From: JAFGNW01 sp964618515 | GTDB taxonomy: Bacteria > Zixibacteria > MSB-5A5 > GN15 > FEB-12 | Direction of reading: 5' to 3' | NCBI GenBank assembly: GCA_964618515.1 | Contig: CAZUAS010000079.1 | Coordinates: 1-13,494 of the forward strand | Length of the DNA stretch: 13,494 nucleotides | In this document: positions 1-4,968 of the stretch, in pieces | Position numbering within the stretch: position 1 is the first letter of the stretch | Layout: the number at the start of each line of letters is the position of its first letter | Translations under genes and position numbers: made by a program | The notes under the pieces: model-generated | Database searches by the model: none | What the model was told of the DNA's origin: nothing | Seen by the model: the letters and a program-made list of their open reading frames with translations, nothing else

Positions 1-24
1 TTCTGACAATTAAGGGAGATTTCG

Positions 25-552
25 ATGAAAAAAAGGTTATTTTTTCTCCCGGTTAACATAATGGTTCTGATTATATTGCTTTCATCCTGTGTCCGGGCTC
101 AGGAAAGCGGTATAATTCAGGCCACGGCGACGGTTCTTTCATCGCTGACAATTATTGGCAACCATGACCTTCGTTTTGGGACGGTCACGCCGGGAGTCAA
201 TAAGGCGGTTGATAAAAGTTCAGTCGGGTTTGCCGGGGAATGGCTTATTAATGGTCAGGCAGGCGCGGAGATTTCGCTCGATTTTACACTGCCGGATTCG
301 CTGATTTTAATTGATTCCACTGTGGGTTTGCGGATTGATTTTTCCAATACCGATGCTTCGTACAGCGACGGTACCGGGTCCCAGGTAGCGCCGACCGGGG
401 TAATCAATCCCAACGGACCTTCAGCCCTGGATATCGGCGCCGGGGGTGAGATGATTGTCTGGATAGGAGGTACGGTTTATCCCCGGATTTCTCAAACCGG
501 TGGTAATTATGCCGCTGATGTGGTATTGACGGTTGCCTATACCGGCAGTTAA
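25..552 (+). CDS. DUF4402-like secreted fimbrial subunit 1
   Basis: Probable structural subunit of the chaperone-usher fibre, exported by Sec and assembled at the outer membrane. The 175-residue product starts at an ATG with Shine-Dalgarno AGGGAG six bases upstream. Residues 1-25 form a signal peptide ending VRA before Gln26. LSSC at 19-22 also satisfies a lipobox, but sister subunits share the Ala-Gln site, so signal peptidase I cleavage is preferred. The mature part has an N-terminal alternating segment (ATATVLSSLTI), the box LRFGTVTPG, a central 'GSALDIGAGGEMIVWIGG'-like beta region and the ending VAYTGS. This matches the DUF4402 pattern (N-terminal L-x-FG, then GG-x-[LV], then G-x-Y, closing in V-x-Y). 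Its partners would be the chaperone at 4051 and usher at 4969. Family assignment is by motif; its role within the fibre is inferred. Confidence 0.8.
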   Translation: MKKRLFFLPVNIMVLIILLSSCVRAQESGIIQATATVLSSLTIIGNHDLRFGTVTPGVNKAVDKSSVGFAGEWLINGQAGAEISLDFTLPDSLILIDSTVGLRIDFSNTDASYSDGTGSQVAPTGVINPNGPSALDIGAGGEMIVWIGGTVYPRISQTGGNYAADVVLTVAYTGS

Positions 553-617
553 GGGAGAAGGGTCGTCGGCGGGATTTCGGTGACAGCGATAAAAAGGGAT
601 ATAACGTCTCGTATTTC

Positions 618-645
618 TTGACAATTTTTAATTTTACGGTATTTT
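618..645 (+). promoter_or_regulatory. Candidate sigma-70-like promoter for the 681 gene
   Basis: TTGACA at 618-623 and TATTTT at 640-645, separated by 16 bases. The transcript would begin near 652 and have a leader of about 29 bases without a recognisable Shine-Dalgarno. The -10 box overlaps the left arm of the inverted repeat at 634-681. Confidence 0.45.
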
Positions 646-681
646 GATGATGTACCAGTCACTTTACATCGAATACCGTAA
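634..681. promoter_or_regulatory. Inverted repeat from the -10 box to the start codon
   Basis: TTACGGTATT (634-643) and its perfect reverse complement AATACCGTAA (672-681) are separated by 28 bases. An inner pair GATGT (649-653) / ACATC (666-670) extends the dyad. The right arm ends on the A of the ATG at 681 and the left arm overlaps the candidate -10 box. It could be an operator. If transcription starts further upstream it could instead be a hairpin occluding the ribosome entry site. Confidence 0.5.
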
Positions 682-1136
682 TGACGCCTTTTGTTTGTTT
701 AAAGTTTGTCGTTTTACTTTTTTTGTTTTCCTTGCCGGGCTATATTTCTATCCGGGGTGAAGATATCCTGTGTAAAAAATCGGCTTCTATCAGAGCGTTA
801 GCCAGCGTGGAAACTCCGTTGGGTATGTTGACGCCTTCTGACTATCGAGCGCAATTTGAGGAAGGCAGTGATTTTTTGACATTTTATGACGCGTACTTAT
901 ATCGAAGTCAGCCTTATTTTCTTTTGTATCAGGGTCAGGGCGAGGTGGTTTTGAGATGGGATAACGGCAATAGTATAAAAACGTTATGTCTTGATCCTGA
1001 CGATAGTAAGTTTAAACCGGCGGTAATAGATATCGGTGATAGAGCGACCATAAAACTGGTTGATATCGAGCTTCTTTTCGGGCCGGTCGATACAGCTCGA
1101 ACCCTCACTATTTCAGTTATTTATTCAGCTAATTGA
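681..1136 (+). CDS. Divergent small secreted protein, probable fimbrial subunit 2
   Basis: A 151-residue protein I cannot place firmly in a family. Residues 1 to about 24 form a hydrophobic signal peptide (cleavage site unclear, perhaps before Glu27). A short ungapped match to the subunits follows: KSASIRALASV at 33-43 against ATATILTALTV in subunits 5 and 6, the presumed donor-strand segment. The L-x-FG box of the others is missing. The C-terminus LTISVIYSAN resembles the LTVTYTGN ending of the next gene. Cys31 and Cys103 could form a disulfide, which the neighbours cannot. The ATG at 681 is the only in-frame start after an upstream TGA and has no clear Shine-Dalgarno. The gene looks richer in A+T than its neighbours. 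Position and ending suggest a minor or specialised subunit, such as an anchor or terminator; this is inference. Confidence 0.65.
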   Translation: MTPFVCLKFVVLLFLFSLPGYISIRGEDILCKKSASIRALASVETPLGMLTPSDYRAQFEEGSDFLTFYDAYLYRSQPYFLLYQGQGEVVLRWDNGNSIKTLCLDPDDSKFKPAVIDIGDRATIKLVDIELLFGPVDTARTLTISVIYSAN

Positions 1137-1161
1137 GCCCCAGCGTCTCCATAAGTTAATC

Positions 1162-1190
1162 TTGACTTGATAATATTCATTTCATAGGAT
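1162..1190 (+). promoter_or_regulatory. Candidate promoter for subunit 3
   Basis: TTGACT at 1162-1167 and TAGGAT at 1185-1190 with a 17-base spacer, 24 bases before the start at 1214. TAATAT at 1171-1176 is an alternative -10-like box without a well-placed -35. Confidence 0.4.
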
Positions 1191-1213
1191 AAGAGTGAAG
1201 TATTGGAGATTTT

Positions 1214-1684
1214 ATGTCATTCGGCAGATTTGTTACAGCGTTGGGTTTTTCGCTGGGGATGATTTTTCAGGTTCATGCCCAGAGTATTACGGTTAATAAT
1301 GACCTCAAATTCGGGGATATGTTCGCCGGTATTCCCAAGGTGGTTTCCAAATATACCGCCGGTTCGGCGGCGGAGTTTCATGTATCCGGGACCGCCGGTT
1401 CCGAGGTTTCGATAGAGTTTACCTTGCCGACCTATATGAACCAGGGCGGATATAATATGCAGATGGTGTTCCGGGAAGATGATTGCGCCATGGATTCGAG
1501 CGCCACCCCGGACCAATCCAATCCCGGCTATGACAATGTCGATCCTTGGCACCCGATTACCTACCGGCTGGGATTCAACGGCCTGACTATCTGGCTGGGC
1601 GGGATGGTCATACCCAAGCTGATTCAAATGCCCGGAAGTTACTCAGCGACAATCGTCCTAACGGTTACTTATACCGGCAATTAA
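1214..1684 (+). CDS. DUF4402-like secreted subunit 3 lacking the N-terminal extension (possible tip)
   Basis: A 156-residue exported beta-rich protein. Shine-Dalgarno GGAG lies five bases before the ATG. The signal peptide ends VHA at 22, before Gln23. The mature chain begins QSITVNNDLKFGD, so the Phe of the FG box is 10 residues after the first mature residue; it is 25 residues after in subunits 1, 4, 5 and 6. The missing 15 residues are the alternating hydrophobic segment that would serve as donor strand. The rest of the fold is present: VSGTAGSEVSIEFTLP, the segment LTIWLGGMV and the ending VTYTGN. In chaperone-usher fibres the distal tip subunit needs no donor strand, so a tip role is the simplest reading. 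It carries one Cys in a DDCAMD loop. Alternatively it may be a periplasmic assembly factor or a degenerate copy. Confidence 0.75.
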   Translation: MSFGRFVTALGFSLGMIFQVHAQSITVNNDLKFGDMFAGIPKVVSKYTAGSAAEFHVSGTAGSEVSIEFTLPTYMNQGGYNMQMVFREDDCAMDSSATPDQSNPGYDNVDPWHPITYRLGFNGLTIWLGGMVIPKLIQMPGSYSATIVLTVTYTGN

Positions 1685-1720
1685 AGCGTCTTTTTATACC
1701 CGTGTTCATTCTTCAATCAA

Positions 1721-1745
1721 CCTTTTAAAGACCGGCTTTTTTTTT
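1721..1745 (+). terminator. Weak terminator-like sequence after subunit 3
   Basis: A short imperfect stem (AAAG / CTTT around ACCGG at 1727-1740) runs into nine consecutive T (1737-1745), about 50 bases after the stop at 1684. The stem is weak, so the call rests mainly on the T run. Confidence 0.25.
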
Positions 1746-1803
1746 CGCTGAAAATGGAAAAATACGCATAAATATGGCGATTAATTAAGAGATAAAGGAG
1801 TGC

Positions 1804-1839
1804 ATGGCGGTGAAAAAATTCGAAATTATCTTGGAATAA
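1804..1839 (+). CDS. Possible 11-codon upstream ORF (MAVKKFEIILE)
   Basis: A strong Shine-Dalgarno AAAGGAG (1794-1800) sits before ATG 1804, or before the in-frame GTG 1810 at better spacing, and the frame closes at TAA 1837-1839, 23 bases before the subunit 4 start. It could be a translated leader affecting subunit 4 expression, or the remnant of an older start region. Only the ribosome-binding site and short frame support it; there is no evidence of selection. Confidence 0.25.
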   Translation: MAVKKFEIILE

Positions 1840-1862
1840 ACAATACAAGTTTTGGGGTAAGT

Positions 1863-2438
1863 ATGACGCAAGGATTTAAAAAAAGGGGATTAATAAGAAT
1901 TTACTCTGGGGTAGCCGTTTTGTTCTTGTTCCTTATTTTTACCAGCGGATATGCACAGGATATTGCCAACGGCCAGGCAACCGGAACGGTTCTGGCTGGT
2001 CTTATTGTTGAAGCTACCCAGGATTTGCAGTTTGGCGACCTGCTTCAGGGAGTAGCCAAGTCGGTTGGTCCCGACGATGACGTCAATTCGGGCATCTTCA
2101 CCATCACCGGTAATCGCGGTTCCGGCATTTCCGTATATCTTACTTTGCCGTCCTATATCGCTTTGACCGACGGTTCGGACAGGATGCCGATATCGTTCGG
2201 CATTACCGATGCCGCGGTGGATACCGCCGGGGCGACACCATCGACGATACTTCCGGCCGATGGTTTTATCGATGAAGACCCGCATAATTTACCGGCGGGC
2301 ATTCAGGTCGGTTCAGGGGGAGTGGGCAATAATCAGACCAGGATTTATTTAGGCGGCCGGGTTACTCCGGCGGTTGACCAGACGGCAGGCAATTACTTTG
2401 GCGATATCATCTGCGAGGTAGCTTATAACGGAACTTAA
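1863..2438 (+). CDS. DUF4402-like secreted fimbrial subunit 4
   Basis: Structural subunit candidate of 191 residues. The frame is open from a GTG at 1800, but that codon overlaps a Shine-Dalgarno. ATG 1863 has GGGG at 1854-1857 and gives a normal signal peptide: basic residues at 6-12, hydrophobic 16-27, and GYA before Gln32. The mature chain has the donor-like segment ATGTVLAGLIV, DLQFGDLLQG (Phe 25 residues from the mature N-terminus, as in subunits 1, 5 and 6), GIFTITGNRGSGISVYLTLP, a longer acidic and proline-containing loop, then IYLGGRVTPAVDQTAG and the ending VAYNGT. The AVDQTAG-x-Y segment and VAYNG ending tie it more closely to subunits 5 and 6 than to 1 and 3. A terminator follows 23 bases after the stop, so it probably closes the first transcription unit. 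Confidence 0.82.
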   Translation: MTQGFKKRGLIRIYSGVAVLFLFLIFTSGYAQDIANGQATGTVLAGLIVEATQDLQFGDLLQGVAKSVGPDDDVNSGIFTITGNRGSGISVYLTLPSYIALTDGSDRMPISFGITDAAVDTAGATPSTILPADGFIDEDPHNLPAGIQVGSGGVGNNQTRIYLGGRVTPAVDQTAGNYFGDIICEVAYNGT

Positions 2439-2461
2439 ATAAATGACTTTTTGAGAATTTG

Positions 2462-2491
2462 AAGGAGCCTTAAAAAAAGACTCCTTTTTTT
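2462..2491 (+). terminator. Intrinsic terminator after subunit 4
   Basis: AAGGAG (2462-2467) pairs with CTCCTT (2481-2486), followed directly by a T run to 2491. It lies 23 bases after the subunit 4 stop and separates the first four subunit genes from the tandem pair. Confidence 0.7.
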
Positions 2492-2578
2492 ATTTTCGTA
2501 ATTATTTCATCTGCTACAATCTATTTATTTTCAATGGGTTATATTTAATCACACGCCCGATTATTTTGTCTTTTTTCA

Positions 2579-2653
2579 GTTTCAAATGAAACAGTAAAAG
2601 GGAACCCTGTCTATAGCAAAATGCAAAACCGGGAAAGTAATATGGCATTTTGC
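2579..2653. promoter_or_regulatory. Cluster of three inverted repeats upstream of subunit 5
   Basis: Three dyads occur in a row: GTTTCA-AA-TGAAAC (2579-2592), AGGG-AA-CCCT (2599-2608), and the 9-base perfect pair GCAAAATGC (2616-2624) / GCATTTTGC (2645-2653) with a 20-base loop. A T-rich run follows at 2656. They lie 40-115 bases upstream of the candidate -35 box, a normal place for activator or repressor sites. The last could alternatively act as a weak terminator. Confidence 0.4.
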
Positions 2654-2692
2654 CAATTTTTTCTAATAAGGGCTGTTAAGATTTTGAACTGG

Positions 2693-2721
2693 TTGACGAT
2701 TATACACACATACGGTATAGC
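2693..2721 (+). promoter_or_regulatory. Candidate strong promoter for the tandem major subunits
   Basis: TTGACG (2693-2698) and TATAGC (2716-2721) with an optimal 17-base spacer. The transcript would start near 2728, leaving a leader of about 37 bases carrying AAGGAG. This is the best-formed promoter in the window. Confidence 0.6.
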
Positions 2722-2764
2722 AAACAAAAGAGTTAGGTTTGATATGCATAAGAAGGAGACGAAA

Positions 2765-3328
2765 ATGAATTTCAATTCACGGATGAAATTAATTTCCGGG
2801 CTACTACTGGTTTTGGCAGTGGTAGTGTTATTGGGCAACCCGGCCCGGGTTGCCGCTCAGGATGTAGCCGTGGGTGAAGCGACGGCGACGATTCTGACCG
2901 CTCTGACGGTGACCGCTGATAGTGCTATTAGGTTCGGCGATGTTCTTCAGGGAGTCCCGGTTTCAGTGTCCAATGCTTCCAATGACAGTTCCGGTGTTTT
3001 CCGGATTGTGGGTGCCCCGGGTCGTGAGGTGTCCATTTATCTGGCTTTACCGGAATACCTGTCTCATACCACCGGCGGCCAGGACCGGATGGTGATTTCC
3101 TTTGCTCCGACCGACGGTGCCTGGGATGACGCTCAGGGTCCGTTGCCGCAGCCGGAATCCGGTACCTCGACCAATTTCAACCCCTACCAGTCCCAGACGC
3201 TGACTCTGGATGCCGTAGGTGGTAACATGGCCATCTTCCTGGGTGGTACGGTTCATCCTTCGGTGGACCAGACCGCCGGTTCCTACAGTGGCGATATCGT
3301 TATGACCGTAGCCTATAACGGGAGCTAG
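2765..3328 (+). CDS. DUF4402-like fimbrial subunit 5, candidate major subunit (tandem copy A)
   Basis: A 187-residue secreted subunit. ATG 2765 is chosen over the ATG at 2621 because AAGGAG lies at 2753-2758 with six-base spacing and the product then opens with a standard signal peptide (hydrophobic 10-23, VAA before Gln32). The mature 156 residues contain the donor-like ATATILTALTV, IRFGDVLQGVPV, GVFRIVGAPGREVSIYLALP, a proline-rich loop (GPLPQPESGT), then MAIFLGGTV, SVDQTAGSY and the ending TVAYNGS. These match DUF4402. It is nearly identical to the next gene (140 of 156 mature residues, no gaps), while the two signal peptides differ widely. Own promoter, strong ribosome-binding site and duplication fit the abundant shaft subunit; that role is inferred. 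Confidence 0.87.
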   Translation: MNFNSRMKLISGLLLVLAVVVLLGNPARVAAQDVAVGEATATILTALTVTADSAIRFGDVLQGVPVSVSNASNDSSGVFRIVGAPGREVSIYLALPEYLSHTTGGQDRMVISFAPTDGAWDDAQGPLPQPESGTSTNFNPYQSQTLTLDAVGGNMAIFLGGTVHPSVDQTAGSYSGDIVMTVAYNGS

Positions 3329-3331
3329 TCG

Positions 3332-3364
3332 AAAAACATGGAAATATAGGAAGTCATGTTTTTT
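3332..3364 (+). promoter_or_regulatory. Stem-loop between the two tandem subunit genes
   Basis: AAAAACATG (3332-3340) and CATGTTTTT (3355-3363) are perfect 9-base complements around a 14-base loop; the T run ends one base before AGGAG of subunit 6. It looks like a leaky terminator or an mRNA-stabilising 3' hairpin. Pairing is mostly A-T, so in vivo stability is uncertain. Confidence 0.45.
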
Positions 3365-3375
3365 AGGAGAAAAAG

Positions 3376-3936
3376 ATGTTTAAACTAAAAACAAAATTAA
3401 CATCCGGGCTTTTCATATTGTTAACGGTTGCTCTGTTAATAGGAGGAGCATCGACGACCGAAGCTCAGGATGTTGCCAATGGTTCCGCGACGGCGACGAT
3501 ACTGACCGCCCTGACGGTCACAGCCGACAGTGCTATCAGGTTCGGCGATGTTTTGCAGGGAGTACCGGTTCATGTTTCCAACGCTTCCAATGATAGTTCC
3601 GGAGTCTTCCGCATCATCGGTGCGCCTGGTCGGGAAGTATCGATATATATGGCTTTACCGGAATACCTGGCACATACCACCGGAGGTCAGGACCGGATGG
3701 TCATTGCCTTTAGCGAAACCGATGGAGCCTGGGATGATGCTCAGGGTCCGCTGCCGCAACCGGAATCCGGTACCTCGACCAATTTCAACCCCTATCAATC
3801 CCAGACGCTGACGCTGGATGCCGTGGGTGGAAATATGGCTATTTTTATGGGTGGTACAGTCAGACCATCACCGGACCAGACCGCCGGTACTTACAGCGGC
3901 GATATTATATTGACGGTTGCATATAACGGTAATTAG
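3376..3936 (+). CDS. DUF4402-like fimbrial subunit 6, candidate major subunit (tandem copy B)
   Basis: A 186-residue secreted subunit, AGGAG six bases before the ATG, signal peptide 1-30 (TEA before Gln31). Its mature 156 residues align without gaps to subunit 5. The 16 differences fall mainly in the N-terminal five to ten residues, in ISFAPTD versus IAFSETD, in the HPSVDQ versus RPSPDQ segment, and at the last residue. The core, including the whole loop from DGAWDDAQG to NPYQSQTLTLDAVGG, is unchanged. Many third positions differ at DNA level, so the duplication is not very recent, or the protein is under strong constraint. It is 47 bases after copy A and probably co-transcribed through the stem-loop. 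The pair may be alternative shaft subunits or supply dosage. Confidence 0.87.
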   Translation: MFKLKTKLTSGLFILLTVALLIGGASTTEAQDVANGSATATILTALTVTADSAIRFGDVLQGVPVHVSNASNDSSGVFRIIGAPGREVSIYMALPEYLAHTTGGQDRMVIAFSETDGAWDDAQGPLPQPESGTSTNFNPYQSQTLTLDAVGGNMAIFMGGTVRPSPDQTAGTYSGDIILTVAYNGN

Positions 3937-3951
3937 AAAGTGGATTATAAA

Positions 3952-3980
3952 TTGACCTGATTATAAAAAAGATTATTAAT
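3952..3980 (+). promoter_or_regulatory. Candidate promoter for chaperone and usher
   Basis: TTGACC (3952-3957) and TATTAA (3974-3979) with a 16-base spacer. The direct repeat GATTATAA occurs at 3943-3950 and 3959-3966, flanking the -35 box at a 16-base period. It would give chaperone and usher transcription independent of the subunits. Confidence 0.35.
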
Positions 3981-4050
3981 TTTTCACCGTGTATGAACAG
4001 GATTGTCAACAGGTGGAAAAATTAACCAAAAAAAGCATAGGATGTTTAGA

Positions 4051-4929
4051 ATGAAGAAAAGTTCAGCAGATTCTCCCCGCAAGCCGGTGCGAACCGGTAA
4101 GCGGGGACTTATTTTTGTACTCCTCTTATTGGTAGTATTGCCGATTGGCGAAATTCTGGCCGGGGTGCTGGTGGCGCCGACGGTTGTATTTCTGTCGGAT
4201 AAAAGCCGCACCGGTCGTATGATAATCCGCAATCCCGGTTCCGAGCCAAAGGAAGTGGAGATTAGGATGGGTTTTGGTTTGCCGGAATCGGACAGCCTGG
4301 GCAATGTCCGGGTCAGTCTTCTGGATTCGGCGGTGACCGATCCGCATTCCGCCATGGACTGGATCAAGCCCTTCCCGCGCAAGCTGGTTTTGCCGCCGGG
4401 CGGTAACCAGACCGTGCGTTTTGTCGCCACTCCACCCCGTGATTTACCCGATGGTGAGTACTGGGCCAGAGTGGTCGTTAAATCGCAGGAAAGCCAGGTG
4501 GTAGTGCCCAGCGCTACTAATGAGGAAGGCATCAGCACCAACCTTAATATGATAATGCAGACAGCTATTTCCCTCAAGTATCGCAAGGGGAATCTGTATT
4601 CCAAATTGGAGTTAGCCGATGCCCGGGCGACTCTCAACGATTCCCGGGTGAACGTGCTGGTGGACCTGATAAACCGGGGTAATGTTTCCTATATAGGGGT
4701 TCTGAACTGCCGTTTGACCGATGCCGACAACAACGAGTTAAGCAACCAGCGCATCGACCTGGCGGTTTATTACGATTTAAAAAGAAACGTGGTCCTGCCG
4801 ATTTCCGGTTTGAGACCGAAACCGCCCTACAATGTTGAAATTTTTATCACTAACGAGGGGCGAACCGATATCGAACCGAAGGACCGAATCCGCGGCAATG
4901 AAATAAAATATTCGCTTACGGTGGAATAA
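4051..4929 (+). CDS. PapD-like periplasmic pilus chaperone
   Basis: Would bind subunits as they leave Sec, complete their Ig folds and deliver them to the usher. The frame is open from a TTG at 4003, but ATG 4051 (AGGA at 4039-4042) gives a usual basic n-region and hydrophobic segment 20-33, with cleavage probably after ILA37. The product is 292 residues. The N-terminal Ig-like domain, about 40-150, shows APTVVFLSDKSRTGRMIIRN, where the end of a strand precedes the Asn-Pro-Gly turn, and later RKLVLPPGGNQTVRF followed by LPDGEYWARVVVK. These are typical of fimbrial chaperones. The C-terminal domain, about 190-292, has LINRGNVSYIGVLNCRL and ends in KYSLTVE. It is longer than classical PapD (about 240). 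Its place before the usher and after subunits supports the call. I did not assign the carboxylate-anchoring Arg/Lys pair with certainty. Confidence 0.8.
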   Translation: MKKSSADSPRKPVRTGKRGLIFVLLLLVVLPIGEILAGVLVAPTVVFLSDKSRTGRMIIRNPGSEPKEVEIRMGFGLPESDSLGNVRVSLLDSAVTDPHSAMDWIKPFPRKLVLPPGGNQTVRFVATPPRDLPDGEYWARVVVKSQESQVVVPSATNEEGISTNLNMIMQTAISLKYRKGNLYSKLELADARATLNDSRVNVLVDLINRGNVSYIGVLNCRLTDADNNELSNQRIDLAVYYDLKRNVVLPISGLRPKPPYNVEIFITNEGRTDIEPKDRIRGNEIKYSLTVE

Positions 4930-4936
4930 TAACCGG

Positions 4937-4955
4937 AAGATTTTCTAATAATCTT
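4937..4955 (+). promoter_or_regulatory. Small hairpin before the usher ribosome-binding site
   Basis: AAGATT (4937-4942) / AATCTT (4950-4955) with a seven-base loop, two bases before the GGGG motif (4958-4961) used by the usher start. It could mildly tune usher translation relative to the chaperone. With only six pairs, chance is a real alternative. Confidence 0.25.
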
Positions 4956-4968
4956 TTGGGGTGTGCAT

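Larger units (their letters stand above)
2439..2764. other. Regulatory intergenic region before the tandem subunit pair
   Basis: A 326-base stretch with no convincing gene. An open frame from ATG 2621 runs into the next CDS, but its first 48 codons show no signal peptide or Shine-Dalgarno. It holds an intrinsic terminator (2462-2491), three dyads in about 75 bases (2579-2653) and a promoter (2693-2721). This is the longest untranslated stretch in the window and probably the control region of the most abundant subunits. Confidence 0.6.

Noticed and set aside
40..90. Subunit 1 as a lipoprotein (LSSC at 19-22)
   Set aside because: Sister subunits have no Cys there and share the Ala-Gln cleavage site, which subunit 1 also has; the lipobox is probably coincidental, though not excluded.
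634..681. Invertible (phase-variation) promoter element like fimS
   Set aside because: The arms are 10 bases but flank only 28 bases, far too short for known site-specific inversion, and no recombinase gene is in the window.
1800..1862. GTG 1800 as start of subunit 4
   Set aside because: Its G is the last base of the AAAGGAG motif, leaving no spacing, and it adds 21 residues before a normal signal peptide.
2621..2764. N-terminal extension of subunit 5 from ATG 2621
   Set aside because: The 48 extra residues lack a Shine-Dalgarno, would bury the signal peptide internally and overlap the candidate promoter; AAGGAG clearly marks ATG 2765.
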